A stretch of DNA of 64,000 nucleotides, taken from contig NC_079885.1 in assembly GCF_029227915.1 (NCBI RefSeq), positions 9,716,001-9,780,000 on the forward strand, given 5' to 3'. The position numbers and the translations under genes are program-made. The DNA is from Hydractinia symbiolongicarpus. Its lineage: Eukaryota; Cnidaria; Hydrozoa; Anthoathecata; Hydractiniidae. How positions within the stretch are numbered: the first letter of the stretch is position 1; each line of letters begins with the position of its first letter. Below the pieces are notes generated by a model. That model ran no database searches and was not told the DNA's origin. It saw nothing but the letters and a program-made list of their open reading frames with translations. This document shows positions 42,650 through 55,080 of the stretch, one piece after another.

Positions 42650-43391
42650 CCCTATTCGGTCCGGGGTTTTTCGAACATACTATGACCGGGGGGGGGCGGA
42701 TTCCGCCCCCCCCTCAATAACTTTTCATAGGGTTGTTTAAATTGAATCAAACTTGGCACACTTATATTACGACATAAAAGGAACAAAATGGCGCCAATAA
42801 ACTTTTGCTTGCGTCAGCACATTTTCTGGGACGTCATCAGAAGCTTGAAAATTGTTAAAAATGGCACTATCTGCTTGAAATATAATTACTTTTGTTCTAG
42901 AGCGAATTTTTACATTCTGTTTGAAGTTTCTGAAAGCTAAATGAAAGTTATTTAACATATCTTCCGGTTTTTACATGGATCGGATAAAAAAGTGCCAAAA
43001 ATTGCCCGAAAATCCGTTTTTTTCCGATTTTCGAGTAAAATCCGACAAAATCGGGAAATCGGATTAGTCACGTGTTCAAATTGTTCCAAATGATTCTTCT
43101 TGATAAAACAAAGTTGTGTTGCAAGTTTCAAGTTCTAAGGATAATCCTAACAGGAGTTATTATATTTTCCCCATTATAAGGATTTCATAGAGATTTTCAG
43201 GGGTAGTTTCGAGTAATGGCCAATATCAAAGCCTCTGAAAGGTATGGGACCTAAAAAATTACCATGCAGGTGTCTAATAGATAAATGTTGAAACTCAGTA
43301 AGTATCATAGCCATATAGCAAAGCAATCAGGAGTTATTAGAAAAAAACCGTCAGGGGGGGCGGAATCCGCCCCCCCCCGGACCGAATAGGG
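42650..43391. mobile_element. 742-bp MITE, TTAA target site, GC-clamped termini
   Basis: Inverted ends CCCTATTCGGTCCGGG, each close to a GGGCGGATTCCGCCCC palindrome, flanked by TTAA at 42646-42649 and 43392-43395. No transposase. A diverged copy is at 46728-47012 and an end fragment at 40905-40985. Confidence 0.8.
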
Positions 43392-44384
43392 TTAAGAGGC
43401 TTTTTAAATTCTGACAAGCTGTTCTCGTGCAATCATCAACATGTATTGAAACATGTATTTCTGATTTAATTTCTCAATAGTCTAATTAATTGCTATTATT
43501 TTAAAGTTTCTGCTCAGTTAGAAATAAGAATTTTTTATTGTCATGCAGGGTAACTGAAGTTGCAGTAAAGTTTTTTGGAAAAATGTATTACGGCTATCCG
43601 ATTTTACGATTAATGTTTGATCTTGCACAAGATTTTTTCCCATAAACTATTGCAGGATTCTTTTTGCTTTAGGAGTGTAATAACAGGTTTTAAACTATGT
43701 TTTTATTTTTAAATGTTACAAAAACTTTTCCGCAAAATAAAATTGCTGAATGACTGTTTTAGCTGTGTAGGATAACAACAGGGTGTTTACTGTCTGTTTA
43801 TTTGAACCAAAGTTAGGATATTTTTCCGAAAGGGATGTTATGTCGAAACGTATATGTGCGTCACAGTATATCTGTACTAATCACTCAGCCTAGTGTTAAC
43901 GATAAGCTATTACCTGTGTTTCTATTTAACAGAAGTTGCGCTAAAGTTTTTTTGAAAGGGTTTTTTTACCTATACTAATGGCGCACCACAGATTAAAGTA
44001 CATATATTTTAAGTTTTACCGGGAACATTTTGTGAAAAATAAAAAAGGTTTGCTGACTGTTTTCGCTATGACATGGCACAATATGTAAATTGTGTTTTTA
44101 TTCAAGCTAAAGGATAAATATAATTACACCCAAAACACCTTAAATGTTGTGTGTTTCACTCGATTTACGATATACTGCACATCTGTACTAAGGCGCTCCA
44201 CCTGAATGTGTGGTACAGTTTTCAATTTGTATTAACTGTTCCACCAAGCGTTTTACGCCAGGTAACACAGTTACTTGTGGCTTAACCAGCATTTCTCAAA
44301 AGGTTAATTAACTAGGCTGTGTGCTGTAAGTTCCTAAGTGTATATAATGTTCACCTGTAAAGTTTTGTATATATATATATTTAT

Positions 44385-44453
44385 GCCCTGCTGGTCTAAT
44401 GGCTATGACACTCATGCAAATGAGAAATCCAGGTTCGAATCCTGGACAGGGCT
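44385..44453 (+). tRNA. tRNA-like sequence / tRNA pseudogene
   Basis: An intact A-box (TGGTCTAATGG), B-box (GGTTCGAATCC), T-arm (TCCAG/CTGGA) and a mostly paired acceptor stem (GCCCTG/CAGGGC). The anticodon arm does not fold normally: CTC ATGCAAAT GAG gives a 3-bp stem with an 8-base loop. It may be a decayed tRNA or a SINE head rather than a working tRNA. Confidence 0.45.
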
Positions 44454-45014
44454 AGGAAAAACATAATTATCTTGCACCTACAACAACCAGGCTTTCATAT
44501 AATAGGTAATCTTTGAGTTGTAGAGGGGGGGGGGAGTTGCATACATTTATCACTTTCATTTATAGAGCCCAAAAGTGCTTTGTTTTTTGTAATAGATCTA
44601 TCACTTTATGGTAAAAAGTTTTGTGTTGACATACCTGGTAGGCACAAGAAACTAAAAAAGGCGTTTTTTAAATTTTTTTTGCCTTTCTCGTGGACTTCTC
44701 TGATTATTTCCATATCTTGACTTTTTAATGTTGTTGTCATTGGAATCAAGTTAATCTCAGATTTATCAAAAAATCATATGGCGTTATGACCGATTGTTTA
44801 AATACTTGTAATGGCACATAATTCTGCTAACATGATTCACTGTATATTGACCTGAGATAAATTTGAGACTTTTTTTTGAGATATTGAATTTGAAATATTT
44901 GCACCTCAATACTTTCTATACTCCTGGACTAATATGATACTTATCTTAGATATATTGAGTATACACAATCTTTGAGTTGTAAGGTGGATATTTTCTATTA
45001 AAGTCATGCACCCC

Positions 45015-45235
45015 TGCCTTGCCGTTCCATTTCCTTGCCAGCACTGACCGTGCCTTTCTTTGCCTACCCTTCCTATGCCTTTTTTGGTGCCTGCCTACTA
45101 TGTCCTTGCCTGTGCCTCCCATGCCTGTGCCTACCATGCCTTACCCACCCCTGCCTTCCTGATTCCTCTTCCTGTTTCCTTGCCTGCCTTTGCCCTTTCC
45201 TTGCCGTGCTTAATGCCTTTGCCTTGGCAACCTCT
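45015..45235 (+). repeat. Degenerate TGCC-rich minisatellite
   Basis: Irregular repeats of TTGCC/TGCCT/GTGCC units over about 220 bp. The open frames it produces are artefacts of low complexity. Confidence 0.7.
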
Positions 45236-45994
45236 CCGCAACTCTTTCTATATTGATTTAGCTGAAATCCAAAAAAACCAGCTAGTATTGGTGAAACGAA
45301 ACGAAATTTGCTGCCGTTGCGATGAAACACTTTTAGGTCGTCAGAAAACCTTTTTATCTGTAATTGCTGTTTTTTTTTCTAAAAAAGGAAGAAGCCAGAA
45401 ATAAACAGAAGGCCAGAGGTAAAACTATTTTACATTTTGACATTTTTTCATATGTTTTAAAACTTTCCCTCAAGACTTGTTGAAGGTACTGTATAGTTGT
45501 TTTCGCCTTTCCAGTCGTAATTTAGCGCATTTACTTTTCCTGTGTTGGAGCAGTGAAACTTTCAATAAAACCGATTTATTCTTTGCTATCGTTGTCAGCA
45601 AATCTGTCAACAGTAAGAGAACCCTATAGTTCAAATGATCAAATAACGTTTTTTTTTACTTGCCAGTCATCGTAAGTTATAATACGACGGAGAGTGTCAG
45701 CAAATCTTAAGTGTTCCTTTGGAACCTAGTAATATGCATACTGTTGCATTTCTAGTTGATCAATTTTTTGTTTGTTTTTACCGTTTTTACTGTTTTTACT
45801 GCTTTTTTCCATTTTTATTTTCAGAGAGGACGGACATTGATAGCAGTTTTTTTGTATTTATGTATATATTTGCAAATTACTGAAGTCCTCATCCTGTATA
45901 AATATTTTTAAATAAATAAATAAATAAATAAACAAAATAAATAAATGCAGTTAGATAAATTCAGTTTTTCGTGCATATACCAATAATTTGAAGA

Positions 45995-46474
45995 TCATTC
46001 CTGTTTTTTTGCGAAATTATTCGTTTTCCATAGAATTTTTTGTTTTATCAAAATGCTTTTTAAGACTCCAGTTAGTATTCTACATCTTTTAATTCCCTTC
46101 AAGCGGAGCTTTTTCTTGTTCGTTCTGTAGAGACTGTCTATATGCAATTCTCTGTTGATAACATGCACTGCCATCCCAGTGGAGTTAGCATCAGAACTGA
46201 GGACAATCTTTATATTGTAATTTAGCGTAGGATGGTTTTTAGGTGTGTAATTGCCCCCATTAAAATTGTCATAGATATGATTTTGCCACACAGCTGTGCA
46301 GTTTTGTCGTGCTCGTGGAAAGGATAATAATATTAATTTTATTAAAATTTTCGTAGAAACCATTCTTTTTTGGCTATGTACCACTCCATTTTTATCCATA
46401 GAAATACCTATCCACGTTGACTGCTGGTAAAGTTGCCTCTCTAAATTTTCTTCAAACTTGAACAAATAAGGCAT
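45995..46474 (-). CDS. Hypothetical protein, 159 aa, intronless
   Basis: ATG at 46474 to stop at 45995. The length is unusual for this AT-rich DNA. Basic and Lys-rich C terminus (TNKKKLRLKGIKRC), NYNIKIVLSSDANSTGMAVH in the middle, and no signal peptide or clear membrane segment. Not recognised. It may be an exon of a TE gene. Confidence 0.35.
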   Translation of the reverse strand: MPYLFKFEENLERQLYQQSTWIGISMDKNGVVHSQKRMVSTKILIKLILLSFPRARQNCTAVWQNHIYDNFNGGNYTPKNHPTLNYNIKIVLSSDANSTGMAVHVINRELHIDSLYRTNKKKLRLKGIKRCRILTGVLKSILIKQKILWKTNNFAKKQE

Positions 46475-46727
46475 CTTGTTTTACTTTTTTATAATTTTTA
46501 ATAATGTCGAAACAATCAACGATAAATTATGCAATTTTGATCCTCGAGGTTTTAATTTCAAAGAGCTCTGGGGACGAAAATTAAAATTAATAGACGTACT
46601 GAGCGCCAAACGTGTTTCACTGTTATAAAGCGACAGGAAGTAAAACCACTATAAATAGTTTAAAATGTGAGATTGATCAATACTTGTTAATACTGGTTAA
46701 TTTTTAATACATAATGAATCACTTTAA

Positions 46728-47012
46728 CCCTATTAGATCCAGGTTTTTTTTAACATATTATGACCGGGGAAAAAAGAAGGGCGAATTCCCATATCCAGAA
46801 CTTTGTGTGACGTCAATGGAAGCTTGAAGTTTGTCCAATTTTTTTCAGATTTTCGGGCAAAACCCCCCAAAAATAGTAAATCGGATTAGTCACGTGTTCG
46901 AACTTTATAGAATTTTTTTATAGATAAAATAAAGTTGTGTAGTATTCACACAAAAAAATACTCCACCCCCCTCCTTTGCCCCGCGCCTCACCGCTGTCTG
47001 AATAGAGTTAAG
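46728..47012. mobile_element. Diverged, internally deleted copy of the TTAA MITE
   Basis: Shares AACATATTATGACCGGGG, GTCAATGGAAGCTTGAA, GGATTAGTCACGTGTTC and ATAAAGTTGTGT with 42650-43391. The right end TCTGAATAGAGTTAAG is degraded. Confidence 0.65.
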
Positions 47013-47767
47013 CGCAACACATCATTTCAATTTTTTATAATAAAATGAAGAAGCGATCTGTTATAAATTATAAATGTCAACTCATAATCTTGAAATAATA
47101 ATCTTGAAATTATAATATTTGTTGCCAGGCTATCGAAGATACATAAACGATTTTGAACGGAAGCGCAAGGTTTAAGTTGGAAAGAGCTAAAAAAAAATAA
47201 AGAAAAAAAGAACGGCATTGAAAATGGGAAGGTAAATTCAAGAATTTTATGCAACGTTTTTTTTTATATAAGGTTGTTGTAAGAGGTTAAATATTGTTCA
47301 TAATCTCTCTTTAGCAAGCCTAACTGTTACTTGCCTATTGACTTAGAAAAGACGATATTCACTTGTTTTAGGCTTTTACTTAGGCTACCACGCCAATCGA
47401 AATTCATCTTTAGTTTTTACCACGCGGTTTGAAACTTGCCAAAAATTATAATTCTACATATTGTATCTGTTCATGGTGTTTTTCTTTCTCGTGTTTACTC
47501 ACTACAGGTATAATTAAGTTTGCTTTCTCTTTACTCACACAAGTTATTGTTTACCAGTTCCTCCACATTCTTAAGGTTGTTGATCATAAAACAAAAAGCC
47601 TGGACAAGATTTTCGGATGATAGTTCAGAACAGAAAAAGGTTTTCTACAATAGCTTAACCAATGCAAAAATTTTATTAAAAATTATTATATATGGATGTA
47701 AATGCCATGATTAAAAATAACTTTTCTGTTCACGCAAAAATGAATCATTCCCATAAACTTATTTTAG

Positions 47768-49778
47768 AACTTGTTACATCGCTTATATCACACTTCTCTG
47801 GATCACGACTTGTGTCGCATACATCACGAGATTGCCGTGCAAGCGTCATGCAAACTTCACAGTCATGAAACCAGATATAAGATATGCAGGCGCGGTGTTC
47901 GAAACACATGCAGATGTCAAGCGCGTGATTGCGCTTTGTTGTGTCTCTCACGCGATGCTTGCGCTTATTTCAACCATAAAATGGATAACACATCGTGTGA
48001 GCTGTTAACAATCAATTCTGGCACAGAACAAAGTGCATCTGGTTGGAAATTCTACTCAACAAGCTATGGCACACCAAACGTATGTAATTATTTGTTAGTT
48101 TATAATCAATCCAAAGGGGACGTACCTTTGTCCATAAGCATATTCAGGCTCAGATAGGAGACTTTTTAACCACATGGTAAGCATATTGCACATCCTTGGT
48201 GTGAATATTCTTCTGTTTTGTGTTTTTTTCTAGTGTTATGGGTGCTTTGATTAGACACGAACTTTTCTAATTCTTTATACAAGCTTAATTAGCGCCTCCC
48301 ACTGTCTAAATTTGTCTTGTGTAACTACACCTTTAGTTAAGTAAATCATATGGCTGTTTGTAAAGCTGAAAAAGGGTTAGTGCTACCTTCAAACAGTGTG
48401 AATTTAGAAGTAGAAAACATCAGTATTTGCCACCTTCTTATTGCAAGCAGTACGATACTGTAAAAACTGACTTTTTAATTCTGTGTATTTGTAGTTTTCG
48501 CGGTTTCCCAAGCCTTTTATGATTGAATGTTAATCAAAAATAAAAACTTAGCTCTCTAATCAAAGGACACCTTTTCGTGCACTCACTTTTTCCGTTAATT
48601 AGCGGATTCTGCTATTTTGAGGGTGTCATCTTCCCACCTAATTTTGACAAAAAAAGGCTTCAAGGAGCTTTAGTCCGTTAACTAGTTAACTTATTATAAT
48701 CAGTTTTGCTTGGTTGATGTATTCACTTTTTGTCTGTTAATTAGAAGTTTCCGCCTTTTAGATTGTGCGTTGATTAGAGAAGTGACTGAAATATTGTGGA
48801 TATCCTGTAATCCACAGTTTCAAAGTTATAACAAACCAGCTGAAATTTTTGCAGTTACTCGATAATTCTATTGTTATAGATAAACATAAACTTTTCAGGA
48901 GAGTTGTCTTTGCGCGGATTTTTTTTTACCTTTGCGAAAAACATTATTAAAAAATATGAGCGAGTTTTTAAAATTTAGAGCAGGCGACTTATGGCACGAC
49001 CCCAAAACGTTCGTGTAGTTAATAATGACATTGTCATTGTAGCCTTAGGTGTTGATATGTTTAGCGTGGAAATGGTATTGTGTAGAATGTTGTTAACTAC
49101 TAATGTATTTTTTAGAGAGGTCCAGTGTGTAGATCTTTAGCACCTTGTCCATACACATCAGCTTGTGAGGATATATGCGAAAGTCCTGGATACCAGTGCA
49201 TCGGTATGTTTTTTACGTTACTGAGATAGGAAAGTACAAGACATTACGAATAAGATATCTTACCTGAATTTTTCTGTAGAAGAAGACTTTAACTTTATTT
49301 TATGACCAACAAAGTCTAATTTTACGACTTATAAATTAGTTATTTAGTGGATCAAAGTATAATTTATATTTAAGCCAATCAATTTCAAGAACTGTCTGGA
49401 GCGGTTGTTATAGCTCCAAATGCTCTTGATCCCGCTTATGCAGCTCAATACCTAAATGATGGCAATTCAGGAACCTACGCTTGCACGGTCAGCCGGGTGG
49501 ACGCCTTTATCTTGATAGATCTCGGAATGGAAAAGTTAGTGAGGTTCGTCATGGTAAAGATATACTCGTCTGGCGCCTCCCAAGAAATACGTGTTGGTAA
49601 CACAAATGCAAATAGAGGTAACAGGTTTTGCTCATCGCTCCCTCCATACGGGGAAGTTGAAATTTTGGTGGAATGCACTAATCCCTTGTCTGGACGATAT
49701 GTGGTTTTGCACAATACAGCTGGGTATGGTGCTCAATACGTGCGTGCGTATAATATGAAACCTTACGGAGATGTGTAA
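47768..49778 (+). CDS. Secreted PAN + Cys-rich + F5/8C (fucolectin-like) protein
   Basis: Exons 47768-48079, 49116-49203 and 49390-49778 (TAA), phases 0 and 1 consistent. Exon A has a PAN/apple-like core (RDCALLCLSRDACAYFNHK, SCELL, SGWKFYSTSYG). Exon B has six Cys in about 29 residues (CRSLAPCPYTSACEDIC). Exon C is a galactose-binding-like F5/8C domain of the fucolectin type (VVIAPNALDPAYAAQYLNDG, FILIDLGMEKLVRFVMVKIY, FCSSLPPYGE, CTNPLSGRYVVLHN). The likely role is an extracellular glycan-binding protein. The start exon is not identified. In exon A another frame gives a more PAN-like upstream part (VMKPDIRYAGAVFETHADVK), suggesting a 1-base frameshift near 47920. Confidence 0.72.
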
Positions 49779-50039
49779 AAAAATTGTTTTTTTTTTTGTT
49801 GTTTGTTATTTGTTGTTTGGAAAATATCATTTCGGGCATTTAACTTGATTATAAATAAAATAACCAGAAGTTTAATCATTGTGAAAATCAGAAGGATTTT
49901 CTTTAAAAACTATATATTCGTCTACACATTTCAGTAGACATCATCAAAGTGTATATTTTTTACAATTTAAAAGTTAAAATGTTACAATAAGTAAGCGTTT
50001 CTATGGATACGCATATATTATATTTGCTGTTTATTTTTT

Positions 50040-50440
50040 GTTTGTGTGGTGTTTGTGTTACTTTTTTATTAATTTTTTTGTTAATTTTTTGTTGCTAATT
50101 ATTGTTTATAATTATTATTGAAAATTAAGAATTGTTATTTTGTTGTTAATTATTATTTTGTTATTAATTATTGCTGATAATTATTGTTGTGAATTATTGT
50201 TATTAATTATTGTTGATAATTGTTGTGGTTAATTATTGTTGATAATTATTGTTGATAATTATTATTGAAAATTAATAATTATTATTTTGTCGTTAATCAT
50301 TATTTTGTTATTGATTATTGTTAATAATTCTTGTTGATATTTATTGTTGATAATTGTTGTTGTTAATTATTGTTAATAATTATTGTTGGTAATTATTGTT
50401 TTGTTGGTAATTATTGTTTGTAATATTGCTGTTAACTTTT
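50040..50440. repeat. Degenerate TTGTTGATAATTATTG minisatellite
   Basis: About 400 bp of repeated TAATTATTGTTGATAATTAT-type units 3' of the lectin gene. Almost no C. Confidence 0.8.
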
Positions 50441-50449
50441 GTTTCACGG

Positions 50450-52495
50450 AGCTGCAATTTCTCGTCTTTTAAGGAAAGAGTAACCTGGCTCAATGAATTT
50501 TTAACCAATCAAAGCAGTAAAAAGAAAAAAATTATACTTTAAGACTACATAATTAAAAAAGAGGCATAGTTGTGTAGATTAACCAATTAATGTGCATAGA
50601 AGATTCAACAAAATGATAATTCTCTTAATCAATGTTTTTTTCCAACGAGTTACAAGTGCTGATATCTTTCTCCTAGTGAGCATTATTTCCATATTTATCT
50701 ATTTATTTTTATCTATGTAATTAGGTTTTAAGATGTGAAAAATATAGGAAGTATCGCTGCATCATTTGAGGAAGCCAAAAAGTTGAAACTCATAGTCCTA
50801 TGAAGAGTTGCAATGAACGACTTCCTTGAAACTCAACAAATCAGCTTAGTATATTTAATACACCCCTCCCCCTGTTGTTTTTACTTATTTAAATCTTGAA
50901 TTATACTATATTTAATCTGTTTTTAATCTATATACTTTTAAATTTTAAATTTTATGACGTGGCGATGCAACATCGATGTAAAAAAATATATTCAATAATA
51001 ATAAAAAAATGAAACTTGAAAAGTTTGGAAGTAATCTTGTGGAATTTTCAAGAACTTGACATGAGATTCATTACATTTCTCAATTGTATTGTTTTTAATA
51101 ATTTTAGTTTGTAGTTTCTAGTTTTTTTGTTAAGTTATTAAAAATAATTTTAGATTTCATGAATTTATAATAATAAATGTATTATGTATTTAATTTTGCA
51201 CAGAAATTTAGAGTAACTATAATTTGAGAGAAAAATAAATAAATCACAAAAATTGCATCGTCTATCTATAGGCATACGTAGCGCTGATGTTTGAAAATGT
51301 TCTGGAACAAAAGATGCTAAGAATTTGCAAGATATTTAATGGAGAATCAAATGGGTGATGGACGAGGTTACATGTTGAATCATTTCCTAGCTTGAGTTCA
51401 TCTTTAACATCCTTAGTCTCATCAACCCTCTATACATTTTTTACAAATTTGGGCTAGTTGAATTTTTATTTGTCCCAGAATGAGTTCTTTTTTGTCACAA
51501 TAGCAAAGTAAACACCTATGTGTTTACTTAGAAAAAGGCTAAAACCAGCCAAATATCAACCTCATTCACAGGGCTTGTTAGGCTTTTTCAAATATAAAAA
51601 GCCTAACAAGCCCTGTGGATGAGGTTGGCCAAATATTAATTCTTTCAAACAGGAATCGAACGCACTAACACAAAGTAACCAGTTAGGAAAGGTCGATACT
51701 TCGAAGAGGGATACTTTTTCGACAGGGGCGCTCAAAATACAACAAAAGCAAAAAGAAATCTCAATTTAGAATTTTAGGTTCGTCTAAAAAAAACACATGC
51801 GTCATCAAAATAGTAATAATTTAGTTGTATTACTTCAGCTTCATGAAATAAATAAAAAAATAAGGTCATAATTTAATTGATCATCATGACCACATTTTTG
51901 AACACATTATTTTAAACACCCAACAGCTCTTTCTTGTTTCCAGTTATTTTTAGGTTTTCTTATTGGTACCTAGCCTTGAGCTTTCAGCTTCAAAATAACT
52001 GACACAGCACCTTCGTGTGTGCTTGCGATATAGTATAAATTTGTATAAAAATGATTGCTATATTGGTTGAAAACTTCCTGAGAGAATCTGATTCCACCGT
52101 TAAGTATATTTTGTCGAAACTCGATCTATAATCTTTAATGAAATTGTAGATTTAATTTGCGCATGACCGTGTTTCACAGACTTCCTGTTCAGTAGTGTCC
52201 AGAGTTAAATGTCAGAAAGTATATGGTTGGAGCAGTGTTGTATTATTTTTAGTCTATCAATTCGCTTTTGTTAACGTAACAGAAAGAATAAATTGAAAAG
52301 CTACTAGATAAACATTAATTAAGTGTTTAGATTTTAATCACCCCCTTCCCCCTCCTTCCTTTTTTCTCCAGCATACACTTCTTCATTCTTTTCTATAATA
52401 TTGGAATATTTGCTTTAAATACCTAGAAAGAATTTGTAAGTCAAATCAAACGAAATAAAGATCGATATCGGTGGCTTCCATGAAATAATATTTCT
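50450..52495. other. Intergenic, no gene recognised
   Basis: AT-rich. It holds the hairpin at 51557-51627. A CATTTGAGGAAGCCAAAAAG / GACTTCCTTGAAACTCAAC motif near 50765-50840 ending in A-rich TAATAATAAAAAAATG looks like a retroelement 3' end. Confidence 0.4.
51557..51627. repeat. Long hairpin: 32-bp arms, 7-base loop
   Basis: Left arm CAACCTCATTCACAGGGCTT continuing GTTAGGCTTTTT. The right arm is its reverse complement with one mismatch. The loop is CAAATAT. No tRNA or miRNA-family resemblance that I can name. Confidence 0.9.
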
Positions 52496-52504
52496 TTTTG
52501 TTTG

Positions 52505-52600
52505 TCTTGAAAAATCTGGATCTGATGACATGCCTGCAGAGTTCAGCATCAGCTATTTAATTTTTTTTCTGGTTTTACGCCGCAGTTCTTTTTATTGTTC
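52505..52600 (+). pseudogene. Relic resembling the start of the tetraspan gene
   Basis: TTGAAAAATCTGGATCTGAT then GACATG matches the 5' leader and ATG of the first tetraspan gene (TGAAAAATCTAGGTCTGATG then ACATG). After the ATG similarity is lost and no donor site is evident. Confidence 0.4.
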
Positions 52601-53280
52601 CTCCGACCCCGTCCATTGGCATGTTTCCATGATAATAACAACATCACAATTCCTCTTCTTCCATGTTCTAATCGTAATAGTATGAAAGTGTATACTATAC
52701 TACCCTTCCCTACTCTACCCCACTAAAGTGTTTTTGATCAATTGCAGATAATCAAACGTAACTTCGAAAAGATAGTTGAATGGATAGAGAGCGTAGGTTT
52801 CAATGTGCTAGAGTCGCTGTAAATTTAGCGGTGATGTAAGATACTAAAATAGCCTCTTATGTGAGTCACAATAACGGTTAAGAACAGCTGTGCACAACTA
52901 TTATGAGGGTCCCTTTAAATGAGAGCAGCTAGCATTGCGTTTGCGTGGACAATATTTGGTCCGTAGTTCTTTTTAAAAATAAATGCGCGCGAAAACATAC
53001 TTTCTTCATGAAAAAAGACTTATTGCGGAAAAGCGTTTTAAACGCATTTACATTTTGTCAAAAAGACTTTAGTGTACAATTCCGTAAAACGCACCACCTG
53101 AAATGAGGTAGCTACATGGTCTCTAATTTTCCTTCAAGAATAAACCTAAATCATTCTGAGCTATATTCCTGCAAATCATTTTACATTAAGTCTTATTCCA
53201 TCTAGATAATCCTATCACAGCAGCTTGGTAAGTTAAATATGCCACCTGTTAACATTGCCAAAAGTAGGAAAGGATAAAAG

Positions 53281-53708
53281 AGCCATTCAATAATTACGTA
53301 ACACCCAAATTGCTAATTTTTTACCACCCACCCCTTGTAACTCATCATAACAAATCTATTACCACACATCCCGTTGTTAGGTAATATTTCGAATCTTAAG
53401 ACCTCATCTCTTTATATCCTATAATACCAAAAACCTTCATATAACAAATAACCACGCAAACTGGTGCTCTTATATGATTTAATGCTCTTATATGACATTT
53501 TTGGGTACTTTTGCGTAAATCCGGGGGCGAGAAACAAGTTCACGATGTAGATCATACATTAAACCAACTAAAAATATCCGTAATACACAAAAGTTTTCTG
53601 TTACATGACAAAAGAGTTCTGTCCACCCTCTACCCATCCCCTCCTCTAAATTTTCGTAACAGTTCCCCCCAACCCCATCACGCAGGTGCTACGTAATCTT
53701 TGAATGGC
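53281..53708. mobile_element. 428-bp MITE
   Basis: Left end AGCCATTCAATAATTACGTA then ACACCC. Right end on the other strand GCCATTCAAAGATTACGTAG then CACC. The interior is C-rich on the plus strand (CCACCCACCCCTTG). No coding region. Confidence 0.7.
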
Positions 53709-53719
53709 CCCGAACAACA

Positions 53720-55080
53720 TTAAGCAAATTTAGCTATGATGCAAGTTTATGAAATGCTTCTCTTAGAAGTTCAAAATCATGTTTTATTTTATCAAACAAA
53801 AATGTGCTTCTTACGGCCATCATTTATAAATTTTACCGAACACAAACTAAGCGATAAGAAAAGAACCTGGCTAAAGCAGGTATAGCTGGGACGACAAACC
53901 TGTAATGCGGGGCTAAAAAGGTTTTTAAAAATATAAAAACTTTTAATTTTTCACCAACGAAAATATTTTCAAGAAATTGAATCATTTTTGAGCGTAACAA
54001 GAATGTAATATAAGTTATGCTAAACCCGATATTAATTTATGTGTGTGCTTTTCTAGTAAATTTTACAAAGCCTGGGTACTAGTTTGTGACTCTGGCAAAC
54101 CGCATAAACTAAAATAAACAATCAAATATTTATAATGATAAAGTTGTTTGAAGTGGATTGAAATAGTTTGAAGTGGACTGAAGTGGATCTGAATGCTATG
54201 TTTTATCATAACTGTTAACATGTGCGGCTGTTCATAAAAAAACTTTTACGTGCCGGAAACTAATTGCTGTTGGCAATTCTTTTCTTGATAACGACGTATT
54301 TTACGAGATGAGTAATAAACAGATGTAGTACACAATTAAGTTGAATCACTGTTTTCAACTCATTAGCGTTAATTGACAATTCGTTAGACACAGCTACAAA
54401 GTAGAAAATTATATTCAGTCAATAACATAACACTGTATAAATCTATACGCATTATTTGACGACACAAAAAATGTTCACAATAAATGCGAGGTTTGTATTT
54501 AAGTATCTTAAACCTTTTCTAATAAACAAACACAAGTTTTTTTTATAAGAATACACTCATCATAATATTCAAGATGAAATTAGACAAAAAGTTAATGATA
54601 TCTTAAGAATATGCTTATCTTGAAATTTTGCTTCCATGATTATGAACGTTGGATTTTTTATTTTTTGCATTAATTCATAGAAACTTTTATTCTATTTTTA
54701 ATATATAATGTATTTTGTGAGGTATCATTTCGAAGTATTTTTCCCCAAATAATTCAAGTTGTGTGTTTACAAGTTGAATTAGGCTGGTTAAACAACAGTA
54801 TTCTCTTTGTGTTCTCAGATTCTTCAATCTTTACTGTACCAAGAATATGGTGAGAACATACCTGGATGATTTTTTTTCACAGATTCTATTCGTCTATGTT
54901 TCTACGCTTTATACCAATTTGCATTCTCAGATCTTTCAATCTTAACCGTGCTAAGAATATATCAAAATGATTTTTGCCCAAATAATAAAAATATTCGTAT
55001 TGAAACAAAGGAACAATATTCTAATATAGAACGGTGTTGTATTTTACCTAATTTTTGTTTTTTTCTCATTTTTTTTTTAG
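53720..55080. other. Upstream region of tetraspan gene 2
   Basis: No gene recognised. A short local duplication is present: TTCTCAGATTCTTCAATCTT (54812) and TTCTCAGATCTTTCAATCTT (54924), each followed by a similar GTACCAAGAATAT / GTGCTAAGAATAT. The missing first exon of the tetraspan gene should lie here or further upstream. Confidence 0.4.

Noticed and set aside
44385-44453. Functional tRNA gene
   Set aside because: The promoter boxes are intact but the anticodon arm cannot form a normal 5-bp stem and 7-base loop.
45035-45404. Cys/Pro/Ala-rich open frames
   Set aside because: They arise from the degenerate TGCC repeat in several frames at once.
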